Source of the DNA: an uncultured Pelagibacteraceae bacterium
Lineage (GTDB): Bacteria > Pseudomonadota > Alphaproteobacteria > Pelagibacterales > Pelagibacteraceae
Assembly: GCA_902522525.1 (NCBI GenBank)
Contig: CABYVU010000002.1
Span: 45,560 to 109,559 of the forward strand
Direction: 5' to 3'
DNA length: 64,000 nucleotides
In this document: positions 44,287-53,723 of the stretch, piece by piece
Position numbering within the stretch: the stretch's first letter is position 1
Layout of the letters: every line of letters begins with the position of its first letter
Program-made: the position numbers and the translations under genes
The notes under the pieces: generated by a model
The model's database searches: none
Told to the model about the DNA's origin: nothing
The model's input: the letters and a program-made list of their open reading frames with translations, nothing else

Positions 44287-45437
44287 GAATTAAAAATTTA
44301 TCTTTAATTTTAATTATTTTTGCATTCCTGATAAAGCCTGTTTTTGCTAACTTTGATGTAAATGCAAGGACTGCTATTGTTCAAGATTATTTGTCAGGCA
44401 AGATATTGTTTGAAAAAGATGCTGATAGACAAATATTTCCAGCTTCAATGACAAAAATTATGACTTCAATTATAGCTTTTGATTTACTTAAAAGTGGTGA
44501 ATTGTCATTGGATGAAAAGTTTTTTGTCTCCGAAAATGCATGGAGATTGTCTCAAGCGGGATACTCCTCAATGTTTATAATGGTTGGAGATGAAATAAGC
44601 GTAGAAAATTTATTAAGAGGTATCATTGTTTCGTCAGGTAATGATGCTTGCATTGCACTTGCTGAAGGTATTGCTGGAACAGAAGAAGAGTTTGCAATTA
44701 TGATGACTGAAAAGGCAAAAGAAATTGGTATGGAAAATACCAACTTTTCTAATTCTTCAGGAATAAATTCTCCAGACAATTTATCAACTGTTAGAGACAT
44801 ATTAATCATGTCAAATTATTTGATTAAAAATTATCCTAAATATTATGAATATTACAAAGAAACTGAATTTACATGGAATAGAACTGGTGGAGATCCTATT
44901 AAACAAGGTAATCGTAATCCTCTTCTTTATAAAAATATTGGAGTTGACGGAATAAAGACAGGGTATCTTGCCTATGAAAAATATTCACTTGCTTCAACTA
45001 TAAAAAGAAATGAAAGAAGAATAATTGCAGTTGGAAGTGGTTTTGTCTCAAAAAATTCAAGATCAAAAGAGTCCCTTAAACTGCTAACATATGGATTAAC
45101 TAACTTCGACACAATTAAAATTGCTAAGAAAGACGAAATATTTGATGAGTTAAAAGTTTGGCAAGGAACTCAAAAAACAGTTAAATCTTATATAGGTGAA
45201 GACGTTTATAAAACAATTCCAAAAGCAAAAAAGAAATACCTAAAAGTTTCAATTGATTATCAAGGACCGTTAAAAGCTCCAATATTAAAAAATGACATAA
45301 TTGGTAAAGTTAAAATTACCTTTAAAGATGAACAAATAGGAGAATATAATTTGTTAGCTTTTGAAAATGTAAAAAGACAAAATATATTTTCTAGATTTAT
45401 TTCCTCAATAAATTTTCTAATCTGGGGCGATGTCTAA
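44283..45437 (+). CDS. dacC: D-alanyl-D-alanine carboxypeptidase (PBP5/6 family)
   Basis: A 384-residue low-molecular-mass penicillin-binding protein with a signal peptide (about 1-22). Active-site motifs are SMTK (Ser nucleophile in FPASMTKIM), SGN (VSSGNDACIALAE) and KTG (VDGIKTGYLAYEKYSL). A C-terminal beta-rich PBP5 domain and amphipathic end follow. It trims the terminal D-Ala from pentapeptides. It overlaps the RlpA-like gene by four bases and tmk by eight. The exact dac paralogue letter is uncertain. Confidence 0.94.
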   Translation: MRIKNLSLILIIFAFLIKPVFANFDVNARTAIVQDYLSGKILFEKDADRQIFPASMTKIMTSIIAFDLLKSGELSLDEKFFVSENAWRLSQAGYSSMFIMVGDEISVENLLRGIIVSSGNDACIALAEGIAGTEEEFAIMMTEKAKEIGMENTNFSNSSGINSPDNLSTVRDILIMSNYLIKNYPKYYEYYKETEFTWNRTGGDPIKQGNRNPLLYKNIGVDGIKTGYLAYEKYSLASTIKRNERRIIAVGSGFVSKNSRSKESLKLLTYGLTNFDTIKIAKKDEIFDELKVWQGTQKTVKSYIGEDVYKTIPKAKKKYLKVSIDYQGPLKAPILKNDIIGKVKITFKDEQIGEYNLLAFENVKRQNIFSRFISSINFLIWGDV

Positions 45438-46050
45438 AAACCCTATAATAGTCTTCGAAGGCGTAGAGACTTCTGGAAAATCTACTAGTCTTAAAAATGC
45501 TATCACATATTTAAAAAAAAAAAAAATTAAATACATTAGTTTTAGAGAACCAGGTGGAACTAATCTTTCTGAAAAATTAAGACAATTAATGTTAAATAAA
45601 AAATCAAAATTAAATAATAAAACTGACTTATTTCTGCTTATGGCTTCTAGATCAGAAAATTTTGACAAAATTTTAAAAGAAAATTATAAAAAAAAAGTTA
45701 TATTGATTGATAGGTTTATAGACTCAACATTAGCATATCAACATTATGGTATGGGATTAGATAAAAATTTAATTTTAAGAATGAACAATTTTTTATTAGG
45801 TAATTTAAAACCAAATTTTACTTTCTTAAGTATTGTAAATAAAAAAAATATGCTTAAGAGGCTTAAATCCAGAAAAAATAAGAATAAATACGATAATTTT
45901 AATTATGACTTTTATAATAAAGTTCAAAAAGGATTTTTAAAAATTGCACTTAAAAATAGATCTAAATACTTAATATTAGATAGCAACAAGGATAGTTTAA
46001 AAATTGTCGAAAATAAATTAATTAAAAAAATAATTAAAATTTTAAAATAA
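45430..46050 (+). CDS. tmk: Thymidylate kinase
   Basis: A 206-residue dTMP kinase. The P-loop is GVETSGKST (about 9-17; families usually have GxEGxGKS/T), the DR(Y/F) motif is LIDRFIDSTLAYQHYG, and the substrate arginine motif is FREPGGTNLSEKLRQL. The usual LID Arg cluster is replaced by a Lys-rich stretch (SRKNKNKYDNF). Codon content is extremely AT-rich in the second half. holB follows without a gap. Confidence 0.94.
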   Translation: MSKNPIIVFEGVETSGKSTSLKNAITYLKKKKIKYISFREPGGTNLSEKLRQLMLNKKSKLNNKTDLFLLMASRSENFDKILKENYKKKVILIDRFIDSTLAYQHYGMGLDKNLILRMNNFLLGNLKPNFTFLSIVNKKNMLKRLKSRKNKNKYDNFNYDFYNKVQKGFLKIALKNRSKYLILDSNKDSLKIVENKLIKKIIKILK

Positions 46051-46971
46051 ATGAATGAAACAAGCAAACTTTTTGGTCATAAAACTTTGTTTGGAAATTT
46101 AATTTATTTAGACCAAATAGAAAAATTGCCAAATAAGATTTTATTAAATGGCCCTAAAGGTATAGGTAAAAAAATTTTTGTAAATCATCTTTTAAATTAC
46201 CTTTACTCTAAAAATAATAAACAATTTTATGATTTAAAGAATAATGAATATAAAATTAATAACAACTTATCTTTACTTATTTCCAATAATTCACATCCTA
46301 ACATTTTCAAAATTCAGAAAAAAAAAGATAAAAAAATAATTGATATTGATCAAATTAGAGAGATGATCCAGTTTACCAATCAAACTTCTTTTAATAATGA
46401 AAGAAAATTTATAATAATTGAGGACATAAACTTATTAGGCATTAATTCTGCAAATGCTCTATTAAAATCTATCGAGGAACCTAATGAGAAAACACATTAT
46501 ATTTTAATCAATAATTCTGAATATAAAATTTTAGACACAATTAAATCAAGATGTTTAGAATTTAAATTAAATTTAATGAATTCAGTAGCAATTGAAATTG
46601 TGAATTATTATTTTAATAGTGATAAGTATATTGATATAAACTTAGACTTTATAAACAATTATAATTCACCATCATTTTTAATATCATTAGTAAATTTTCT
46701 AGAAAATAATGATTTATCTGTAAAAGAGTGCAATATTGAAGATTTATTAGCCTATATTATTAGAAATAAACTTTATTCATCAGATGAATTTATTAAAGAA
46801 TATTTGAATTTATTTATTGAACTTTTTTTCTACAAAAATATAAATAATTCAAAGAATATTTCATTCAAAATTAAAAAGTATTTTTATCTAAAACTTTCTT
46901 TTGTTAAAAAATATAATTTAGATTTTGAATCATTTTTTCTGGAATTTAATGATAAATTATTAAGTGAATAA
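46051..46971 (+). CDS. holB: DNA polymerase III delta-prime subunit
   Basis: A 306-residue clamp-loader subunit. It keeps a P-loop-like GPKGIGKKIF and the Arg finger region of SRC (DTIKSRCLEFKLN), with NERKFIIIEDINLL and NALLKSIEEPNEKTHYILI, typical of HolB. The four-Cys zinc finger of E. coli is absent, which is usual in alphaproteobacteria. It follows tmk directly and overlaps metG by eight bases. The C-terminal half is strongly drifted. Confidence 0.9.
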   Translation: MNETSKLFGHKTLFGNLIYLDQIEKLPNKILLNGPKGIGKKIFVNHLLNYLYSKNNKQFYDLKNNEYKINNNLSLLISNNSHPNIFKIQKKKDKKIIDIDQIREMIQFTNQTSFNNERKFIIIEDINLLGINSANALLKSIEEPNEKTHYILINNSEYKILDTIKSRCLEFKLNLMNSVAIEIVNYYFNSDKYIDINLDFINNYNSPSFLISLVNFLENNDLSVKECNIEDLLAYIIRNKLYSSDEFIKEYLNLFIELFFYKNINNSKNISFKIKKYFYLKLSFVKKYNLDFESFFLEFNDKLLSE

Positions 46972-48502
46972 AAATTACTACATTACAACACCAATATATT
47001 ATCCATCTGCAAAGCCACATATGGGTCATGCATATTCAAGTATTATTGCTGACTTTTTTGCAAGATTAAAAAGAATACAAGGTTTTAATGTTTATTTTTT
47101 AACTGGTACAGATGAGCATGGACAGAAAATACAACGTGCAGCTGTAGAAAAAAATATGGATCCATTATTGTTTTGTGATGAAATTAGCAAAACTTTTAGG
47201 GATCTATCTATTACATTAAACTTGTCAAATAACGATTTTATAAGAACTACAGAGTCTAGACATTCTAAATCTGTTGAAAATCTTTGGAATATTCTTGAAA
47301 AAAAAGGAGAAATTTACTTATCAAAGTATTCAGGTTGGTATTCTGTCTCAGATGAAGCGTTTTACACAGAAAGTGAAATTGAAGATTTGGATGGTACAAA
47401 AAAAGCAATACCATCAGGATCTAAAGTAGAGTGGGTAGAGGAAGAGTCTTATTTTTTTAGATTATCCAAGTGGCAAGATAAATTAATTGAATTTTATGAT
47501 AGAAATCCAGATTTTATATTACCTGAAACAAGAAAAAATGAAGTTGTTAGTTTTGTTAAATCAGGATTAAAAGATTTATCTGTCAGTAGAAAATCCTTTA
47601 ATTGGGGTATAAAAGTTCCTTCTAATAAAGACCACGTTATTTATGTTTGGTTAGATGCTCTAACAAATTATTTAAGTGCTTTGAATTATCCAAATGAAAA
47701 TGATGATTTGTATAAATCTTTTTGGCCTGCAGATCTTCATTTAATAGGGAAAGATATATTAAGATTCCATGCAATTTACTGGCCAGCTTTTTTGTTAGCT
47801 GCTGATATAAAACCACCAAAAAGAGTTTTTGGTCATGGATGGATACTCTCAGGTGATGAAAAAATGTCAAAATCTAAAGGTAATATTTTAGACCCGCTTG
47901 AAATTATAGACACTTATGGTTTAGATCCTTTAAGATATTATTTAATTAAAGAAGTTTCTTTTGGCAATGATGGAAATATTTCACAGGAAAAATTAGAGTC
48001 ATGCATAAATAGTGATTTGGCTAACAATTATGGAAATCTGTGCCAAAGAGTTTTGGCTTTTTGTGAAAAAAATTCTAATTTTGAAGTTCCAGAAAATAAT
48101 ACCTTTAATGAAGATGATAAATTGATCTTAGATCAATACTCTAAACATTATGAAAATTTAATAAAATATTCTGATAATCAAGATGTAAATTTATACATAA
48201 ATTTTATTGTTGAACAGTTGTTTGCAGCAAATAAGTACTTTAATGACCAGGAACCTTGGAAAAAAAAGAATGATAAATTAAGGATGAATACTATTATTTA
48301 TGTTGCTTTGGAACTCATAAGAAAAGTCACTATATTGCTATATCCAATAATACCAAGTTCTACTCTCAAAGTTTTAGAAATATTTGGTATAAAGGAGGAT
48401 AAAATTAATTTTGAGACAATAAAAGATAATAATTATTTAAAGAAAGGACTTAAATTAAGTAAATTAGATATACTATTCAAAAAGATTGAAAAACATGATT
48501 GA
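46964..48502 (+). CDS. metG: Methionyl-tRNA synthetase
   Basis: A 512-residue class I synthetase with a GTG start overlapping holB. The HIGH motif is in PIYYPSAKPHMGHAYSSI, followed by GTDEHGQKIQRAA, VYVWLDALTNYL and the KMSKS loop KMSKSKGNILDP. It is of the short type without zinc knuckle or C-terminal tRNA-binding domain. It charges methionine for initiation and elongation. tatD overlaps its end by eight bases. Confidence 0.97.
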   Translation: MNKNYYITTPIYYPSAKPHMGHAYSSIIADFFARLKRIQGFNVYFLTGTDEHGQKIQRAAVEKNMDPLLFCDEISKTFRDLSITLNLSNNDFIRTTESRHSKSVENLWNILEKKGEIYLSKYSGWYSVSDEAFYTESEIEDLDGTKKAIPSGSKVEWVEEESYFFRLSKWQDKLIEFYDRNPDFILPETRKNEVVSFVKSGLKDLSVSRKSFNWGIKVPSNKDHVIYVWLDALTNYLSALNYPNENDDLYKSFWPADLHLIGKDILRFHAIYWPAFLLAADIKPPKRVFGHGWILSGDEKMSKSKGNILDPLEIIDTYGLDPLRYYLIKEVSFGNDGNISQEKLESCINSDLANNYGNLCQRVLAFCEKNSNFEVPENNTFNEDDKLILDQYSKHYENLIKYSDNQDVNLYINFIVEQLFAANKYFNDQEPWKKKNDKLRMNTIIYVALELIRKVTILLYPIIPSSTLKVLEIFGIKEDKINFETIKDNNYLKKGLKLSKLDILFKKIEKHD

Positions 48503-49256
48503 TTCACATTGTCACCTAGATCACGAACCTTTAGTTCAAAATATTGAGGATATTTTAGCAAAATGTAAAAAGGAGGGTGTTCAAAAGTTATTAACAATAT
48601 CAACAACATTAAATGGGTTTCCTAAAATTTTAGAGATTATAGAAAAAGATAAAATGATATATGGAACTTTTGGTATTCATCCCCATGAAACTAACAATGA
48701 TCAAATATCAAAAGATGAAATAATTAAAAAAATTAACACTAACAATAAAATAATTGGAGTAGGTGAAACAGGTTTAGATTTTTATTATAATAATAGTGAC
48801 AAAGATAAACAAATAGTAAGTTTTAAAAATCATATAGATGCAGCATTAGAATTAGATATACCCTTAATTGTTCATTCTAGAAATGCTGAAGCTGAAACAT
48901 ATGAAATATTAAAAAATTCTAACAAGAATTTAAAAATACTTATGCATTGTTTTACGGGATCCTTATCTTTTGCATTCAAATTAATGGAACTTAACACTTA
49001 CTTTTCGGCAAGTGGTATTATTACATTTAAGAATAGCACTGATCTTCAAAATACTTTTAAAGAATTACCATTAGAAAGATTGTTAATAGAAACGGACAGT
49101 CCTTTTTTAGCACCTGAACCAATGAGAGGTAAGAAAAATGAACCATCTTTTGTTCGTTACACATTAAAAAAATTATCAGAATTAAAAAATGTTGATATGG
49201 GAGAACTGGATAAAATTACTACTGAAAATTTTAACAGATTATTCTTTAATAAATGA
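48495..49256 (+). CDS. tatD: TatD-family metal-dependent deoxyribonuclease
   Basis: A 253-residue amidohydrolase-fold nuclease. The ATG at 48495 gives MIDSHCHLDHEPL with the HxH metal motif; an upstream TTG would only add three residues. Other ligand blocks are TFGIHPHETNN, GVGETGLDFYY (Glu), PLIVHSRNAEAET, LMHCFTGSLSFA and IETDSPFLAPEP (Asp). Despite the name it is not part of the Tat system; it likely processes damaged DNA or 3' ends. It overlaps metG and the next gene. Confidence 0.95.
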   Translation: MIDSHCHLDHEPLVQNIEDILAKCKKEGVQKLLTISTTLNGFPKILEIIEKDKMIYGTFGIHPHETNNDQISKDEIIKKINTNNKIIGVGETGLDFYYNNSDKDKQIVSFKNHIDAALELDIPLIVHSRNAEAETYEILKNSNKNLKILMHCFTGSLSFAFKLMELNTYFSASGIITFKNSTDLQNTFKELPLERLLIETDSPFLAPEPMRGKKNEPSFVRYTLKKLSELKNVDMGELDKITTENFNRLFFNK

Positions 49257-50026
49257 GGATAAAATTTACCATTTTAGGTTGTGGAAGCTCTTTAGGTATA
49301 CCCCGAATCGATGGATACTATGGAAGTTGTGATCCAAAGAATAAAAAAAATATACGAACAAGATGTTCAGCTCTTATAAGCTCTAAAAACCTAAACATTC
49401 TAATTGATACATCTCCAGATTTAAAATCTCAATTATTAAAAAATAAAGTTAAAAATATTGATACAGTTTTTTATACTCATTCTCATGCTGATCAAACACA
49501 TGGAATAAATGAGTTGAGGGTTTTTTCTTTAAAAAATAAAAAAAAAATACCAATTTATGCAGATAAAATTACAAAGGAAAATCTTAAAAATACTTTTGGT
49601 TATTGTTTTAAAGATTATAAAAATTATCCATCTATACTTGACGCCAGAATATTAAAGAAAAAACATTTACTGAAAGACTCAAAAAAACAAATTATTATTA
49701 AATCATTAAAGGTTCATCATGGTTCAATAAAAAGTATTTGTTATATAATTAATGACAAATGCGCTTATGCACCTGATGTGAACAAAATTGATAACAAAGA
49801 TTTAAAATATCTTAAAAATTTAAAATACCTTATTGTAGATTGTTTAAGATATAATTTTCATCCAACCCATTTTAATTTAGAGGATGTTTTGAAATTAATT
49901 AATAGAATTAAGCCAAAGAAAACAATTCTAACAAATTTAAGTAACGAAATTGACTATAGTGAAATAAAAAAATTGCTACCTAAAAATGTAACTCCTGCAC
50001 ATGATGGCTTGACTATATTAATTTAA
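49253..50026 (+). CDS. MBL-fold hydrolase (PhnP/COG1235-like) with altered metal site
   Basis: A 257-residue metallo-beta-lactamase-fold protein. It starts with ILGCGSSLGIPRIDGYYGSC, the pattern of the COG1235 family that includes PhnP. The metal motif is THSHADQTHGINELR, where the last ligand of HxHxDH is Gln. Towards the C-terminus, the usual THMHxDLDY reads TNLSNEIDY. The Asp in YAPDVNKI remains. Full length and tightly coupled to tatD (4 bases), the conserved alphaproteobacterial position. It is not located with the phn genes, and its changed ligands make a PhnP role uncertain. Confidence 0.8.
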   Translation: MRIKFTILGCGSSLGIPRIDGYYGSCDPKNKKNIRTRCSALISSKNLNILIDTSPDLKSQLLKNKVKNIDTVFYTHSHADQTHGINELRVFSLKNKKKIPIYADKITKENLKNTFGYCFKDYKNYPSILDARILKKKHLLKDSKKQIIIKSLKVHHGSIKSICYIINDKCAYAPDVNKIDNKDLKYLKNLKYLIVDCLRYNFHPTHFNLEDVLKLINRIKPKKTILTNLSNEIDYSEIKKLLPKNVTPAHDGLTILI

Positions 50027-50566
50027 CAGGCTTTCTATTTTTTTTGTAATTTTATTTGATGTTGGCTTTGTTAAAGATGCATATGTATCTTCAATTTTAC
50101 CTTCTTTATTTACTAATATTTTATAGAAATTCCATTTTGGAACAGCAGATTTACCATAGTTAGCTTTAGCCCATTTGTAAATTTCATGGGCATTTTCACC
50201 TTTTACATTAGTTATTTCTGCAAGTGGAAAGTCAATATTAAAATTAATCTCACAAAACTCTTTAACATCATTATTATTTTTCTTCTCCTGATTAAATGAA
50301 TTTGATGGTATGCCTAGTACAATTAACCCTTTATCTCTATATTTATCCCATAATTTTTGCATGTCTTCATATTGTTTTGTAAAACCACAATAACTTGCTG
50401 TATTTACAATCAGAACAGGTTTCCCTTTAAAATCTTTAAAATCTATTACATCCCCTGTGATACTGTTGATTTTAAAATCAAAAAAGATTTTTTCATACTC
50501 AGCATACGATGAACTTTTAAAAAAAAACATAATTATTGTAAGCCCAATTATTAATAGGTTTTTCAT
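50018..50566 (-). CDS. Glutathione peroxidase family protein, exported
   Basis: A 182-residue thiol peroxidase with a signal peptide (about 1-22). The peroxidatic Cys60 is in VNTASYCGFTKQYEDM, Gln in NSFNQEK and Trp/Asn in PKWNFYKILVN complete the tetrad. The second, resolving Cys of many bacterial members (PCNQF) is Ser here (IPSNSF). It reduces peroxides in the periplasm, probably with thioredoxin-like donors rather than glutathione. Eight bases downstream of nhaA on the same strand. Confidence 0.92.
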   Translation of the reverse strand: MKNLLIIGLTIIMFFFKSSSYAEYEKIFFDFKINSITGDVIDFKDFKGKPVLIVNTASYCGFTKQYEDMQKLWDKYRDKGLIVLGIPSNSFNQEKKNNNDVKEFCEINFNIDFPLAEITNVKGENAHEIYKWAKANYGKSAVPKWNFYKILVNKEGKIEDTYASLTKPTSNKITKKIESLLN

Positions 50567-50574
50567 TATTTAAA

Positions 50575-51747
50575 TTATCTATTTGGTGTAAGTAGTATTA
50601 AAAAGTATCCAAATAAAGTGGATAATAATGACCCAGTTAAAACTCCAATCTTTACCCCATCCATATATTGCAAATTATCTGCAAATGCCAAATTTCCAAC
50701 AAATAAACTCATAGTAAAACCAATTCCTGTTAAAACTCCAACTCCATAAAAGTTATACCAACTTGTATTAGTTGGCATTTGAGCAATTTTTAATTTAATC
50801 GATACATATGAAAATACAAATACACCTAATTGTTTTCCAACAAACAGCCCAAGAACTATTCCTAAAGGAACTTTATCTAGTAAAGATGAAAAGGACAAAC
50901 CCTCTAATGACACACCCGCATTTGCAAAAGCAAAAATAGGCATTATTCCAAATGCAACATAAGGACTTATTGCATGCTCAACTTTAATTAAAAGTGAAAA
51001 ATCTTTATCTTTTTTTCTATGAGGAATTGTCATCGCTAGTAAAACTCCAGCGATAGTTGCGTGTATTCCTGAATTATGAGTAAAATCCCATAAGAAAATT
51101 CCAACTATTAAATAGGGTAGAAATTTTTTTACATTAAATTTATTAATAACTAATAGAGCAATAAACGCTAAAAGCATCAAAGATAAGTATTTAATGCTTA
51201 AATCACCAGAGTAAAATAAAGCTATTATAACTATTGCTCCAAGATCATCGATAATTGCTAAAGCTGTTAAAAATACTTTCAAGGAAAGAGGTACTCTACT
51301 TCCTAATAATGATAATACACCTAAAGAGAAAGCAATATCTGTAGCTGAAGGTATTGCCCAACCTTTTAATGTTTCTCCATCTCCTAGATTTATAAAAACA
51401 TATATTAGTGCAGGAATTACCATTCCTCCTACCGCTGCAATTATTGGAAGTAGGGCTTGTTTAATATTTGACAATTCACCCTGTAAAAATTCTCTTTTAA
51501 TTTCAAGTGTTACAAAAAAGAAAAATATTGCCATTAATGCATCATTTATCCAATGCAAAACTGAAAGCTTAATACCGAAATTATTTATTCCTATAAATAA
51601 ATACTTTTCTAATGTTGAGAAATATAATGTTGACAACTCAGAATTACTAATAATCAAAGCAATTATAGCTGCAAAAAGAAGAACTATTCCACTTGCCGCT
51701 TCAAGTTTAAAAAATGATACAAAACCTTTTGTAATTTTTTGAATCAT
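50575..51747 (-). CDS. nhaA: Na+/H+ antiporter NhaA
   Basis: A 390-residue, twelve-helix antiporter. The ion-binding Asp pair is in ALAIIDDLGAIVIIALFYS. FLQGELSNIKQALLPIIAAVGGM, SATDIAFSLGVLSLLGSRVP and GIGFTMSLFVGNLAF are all NhaA signatures. It expels sodium in exchange for protons, fitting a marine bacterium. It lies two bases after the zinc-ribbon protein gene, making a three-gene minus-strand unit with glutathione peroxidase. Confidence 0.96.
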   Translation of the reverse strand: MIQKITKGFVSFFKLEAASGIVLLFAAIIALIISNSELSTLYFSTLEKYLFIGINNFGIKLSVLHWINDALMAIFFFFVTLEIKREFLQGELSNIKQALLPIIAAVGGMVIPALIYVFINLGDGETLKGWAIPSATDIAFSLGVLSLLGSRVPLSLKVFLTALAIIDDLGAIVIIALFYSGDLSIKYLSLMLLAFIALLVINKFNVKKFLPYLIVGIFLWDFTHNSGIHATIAGVLLAMTIPHRKKDKDFSLLIKVEHAISPYVAFGIMPIFAFANAGVSLEGLSFSSLLDKVPLGIVLGLFVGKQLGVFVFSYVSIKLKIAQMPTNTSWYNFYGVGVLTGIGFTMSLFVGNLAFADNLQYMDGVKIGVLTGSLLSTLFGYFLILLTPNR

Positions 51748-51749
51748 AT

Positions 51750-52259
51750 TTAGTCAGTGAGATCTTTAATAAAAAGTTTTAAATCCAACAAAGTTTCGTA
51801 AAGACTATCAAATAAAGGAACTATGCCAGGAAATATATTAGATAAATTATATTTAAACGTATCTAATAAAAAAATCAGACCAATTAAAGATATTATAAAA
51901 ATTACAATGTATAAAAATATCATCTTAAGTTTGTTTCCTTCATCATAATCAACCCTTTCATCATCTTTTTCAGTTTCTGAGTCACCATCCTTTATTTTTG
52001 ATATGACTTTTTTGTTTATATCTGAAATGTCCTCATCATTAACTTTTTCCTTAATTTCATTATCTTTTTTAGAAGTATTAATATCTATTTCAGAGTTTTT
52101 GTCTTCAGATATTATTTGTACATCAGAATTTTTTTCTAAAGTAATTTTATAGTGCCAGATATGGTCACAATTACCACACTTAAGTGTTCTACCATTTTCA
52201 GGTATTAATTTTCCATCAAGGTTGAATTTTTTATTACAATTGGGACATTCTATGATCAT
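51750..52259 (-). CDS. Zinc-ribbon (MJ0042-type) single-pass membrane protein
   Basis: A 169-residue protein. The start at 52259 gives MIIECPNCNKKFNLD, with two zinc knuckles CPNC and CGNC (ECPNC-x18-CGNC). This is followed by an acidic linker and one membrane helix near residues 122-141 (MIFLYIVIFIISLIGLIFLL). The frame is open further upstream only because it crosses the tRNA-Pro gene antisense. Such proteins (often next to cell-division genes in alphaproteobacteria) have no proven function. It begins the unit with nhaA. Confidence 0.82.
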   Translation of the reverse strand: MIIECPNCNKKFNLDGKLIPENGRTLKCGNCDHIWHYKITLEKNSDVQIISEDKNSEIDINTSKKDNEIKEKVNDEDISDINKKVISKIKDGDSETEKDDERVDYDEGNKLKMIFLYIVIFIISLIGLIFLLDTFKYNLSNIFPGIVPLFDSLYETLLDLKLFIKDLTD

Positions 52260-52317
52260 ATGATCTCTTATAGCATTAAATATCAAATTTATTATAAATT
52301 TGTAACTAATATAACCT

Positions 52318-52345
52318 TTGAATTTTGTTTTATCTGCTGTATTAG
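52318..52345 (+). promoter_or_regulatory. Putative tRNA-Pro promoter
   Basis: TTGAAT (52318-52323) and TATTAG (52340-52345) are 16 bases apart, and the -10 ends nine bases before the tRNA. It fits sigma-70 spacing. Confidence 0.45.
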
Positions 52346-52354
52346 TACAGCAAT

Positions 52355-52431
<77 letters not shown>

Positions 52432-52437
52432 TTGTTT

Positions 52438-52719
52438 ATGAAAAAAGCAAAAATCTATAAACCATCTAAAACTGCTATGCAGTCAGGTATGAAAAAGTTT
52501 GATAAATGGATTATAGAATTTATTACTAAAGATCCTGGTAAAAACCCACTCATGGGTTGGGAAAGTTCTTCAGACACATATTCAGAATTAAATTTAGAAT
52601 TTAAATCTAAAGATTTGGCTATTGAGTATGCTAAAAAAAACAATATTGATTTTGAAGTCATTGAGCCACAAAAAAGAAAATTAACTAAAAAATCCTACGC
52701 AGATAATTTTATAAAATAA
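52438..52719 (+). CDS. NDUFS4-like accessory subunit of respiratory complex I
   Basis: A 93-residue protein resembling the ETC complex I NDUFS4 (18 kDa, AQDQ) family found in alphaproteobacteria and mitochondria. Features are [15 protein letters not shown] near the start, WIIEF, then [18 protein letters not shown] and [20 protein letters not shown]. The ATG at 52438 is chosen; an in-frame TTG six bases earlier would overlap the tRNA spacer. The stop overlaps the next start by one base. Confidence 0.88.
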   Translation: MKKAKIYKPSKTAMQSGMKKFDKWIIEFITKDPGKNPLMGWESSSDTYSELNLEFKSKDLAIEYAKKNNIDFEVIEPQKRKLTKKSYADNFIK

Positions 52720-53720
52720 TGTTCAGGTTTTTTACAATAAAAAAATGGTATTTATGGTCATGGGTCGGATCATTTGTAATTTTGTCCTCTTTGTGGGTAC
52801 AAGTGAAAATTGATGTTAAAATAAACGAGTGGTTTGGTGAATTTTATGACATGATCCAAAAGGCACTAGGTGCGCCTAATGCTATTACAATTGAAGAATA
52901 TTGGGCTAGTTTATTTTCATTTATTGTACTTGCAGCAATGTATGTGGGAGTTGCTGTTATTGTAAGTTATTTTACTTCACATTATTTGTTTAGATGGAGA
53001 ACAGCCATGGTTGAATATTATCATAGCGTTTACGAAAAAGCTCGAAAAATTGAAGGTGCCTCACAGAGAGTTCAAGAGGACACTATAAAATTTTCAAGAA
53101 TAATGGAGTCTTTAGGAACAAGTTTAATAGAAGCAATAATGATATTAGTTGAATTCATGCCAATTTTATTTGGTTTAAGTATTGGTATACCAATATTCTT
53201 TTTTGGAGATTGGGAGTATGGTTTGATTGTAGGGGCTCTTCTATGGTCTATAGGTGGTACAATTTTTTTAATTATTTTAGGATTAATATTAAGATTAGTT
53301 GGTGTTGAATATGATCTTCAAAAAAAAGAGGCTGCTTATAGAAAAATTTTAGTTATAGCTGAGGATGATGGAACAGTAAGACCAAAAACAATAGAGGAAC
53401 TATTTGAAGGTGTTAGAAGTATTCATTTTTTAAGTTATATTAGATATTTATATTTTAATATTGGAAGAATAGCATACTTGCAAGCGAATGTATTATCTGC
53501 ATACGTATTTCTTGCTCCTGCTATAGTTGCTGGTGCTGTCACTCTTGGTGTAATGCAACAAATCATAAGAGCATTTGGTCGTGTAGAAGGATCTATGCAG
53601 TATATTTTAAAAGCATGGCCAACAATTATTGAACTAGCAAGTGTTTACAAAAGATTAAGAGAGTTTGAATATAAGCTAGAAGTTGAGGATAAAAGAAGCG
53701 AGAGTGGATATAAATCATAA
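52719..53720 (+). CDS. SbmA/BacA-family inner-membrane transporter
   Basis: A 333-residue protein with about seven helices, similar to SbmA/BacA, which takes up peptide antibiotics by proton motive force (no ATPase). Family blocks are VKINEWFGEFYDMIQKAL, HYLFRWRTAMVEYYHSVY, EGASQRVQEDTIKFSRIME and EGVRSIHFLSYIRYLYFN. It is shorter than BacA (about 410-420), but no frameshift is evident. Substrates are unknown. It lies between the complex I-like gene (overlap 1 base) and glpX (3 bases). Confidence 0.88.
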   Translation: MFRFFTIKKWYLWSWVGSFVILSSLWVQVKIDVKINEWFGEFYDMIQKALGAPNAITIEEYWASLFSFIVLAAMYVGVAVIVSYFTSHYLFRWRTAMVEYYHSVYEKARKIEGASQRVQEDTIKFSRIMESLGTSLIEAIMILVEFMPILFGLSIGIPIFFFGDWEYGLIVGALLWSIGGTIFLIILGLILRLVGVEYDLQKKEAAYRKILVIAEDDGTVRPKTIEELFEGVRSIHFLSYIRYLYFNIGRIAYLQANVLSAYVFLAPAIVAGAVTLGVMQQIIRAFGRVEGSMQYILKAWPTIIELASVYKRLREFEYKLEVEDKRSESGYKS

Positions 53721-53723
53721 TTA

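Noticed and set aside
46051-46971. HolB without the four-Cys zinc finger as a novel zinc loss
   Set aside because: Alphaproteobacterial HolB proteins usually lack this finger, so it adds little to the zinc-economy argument.
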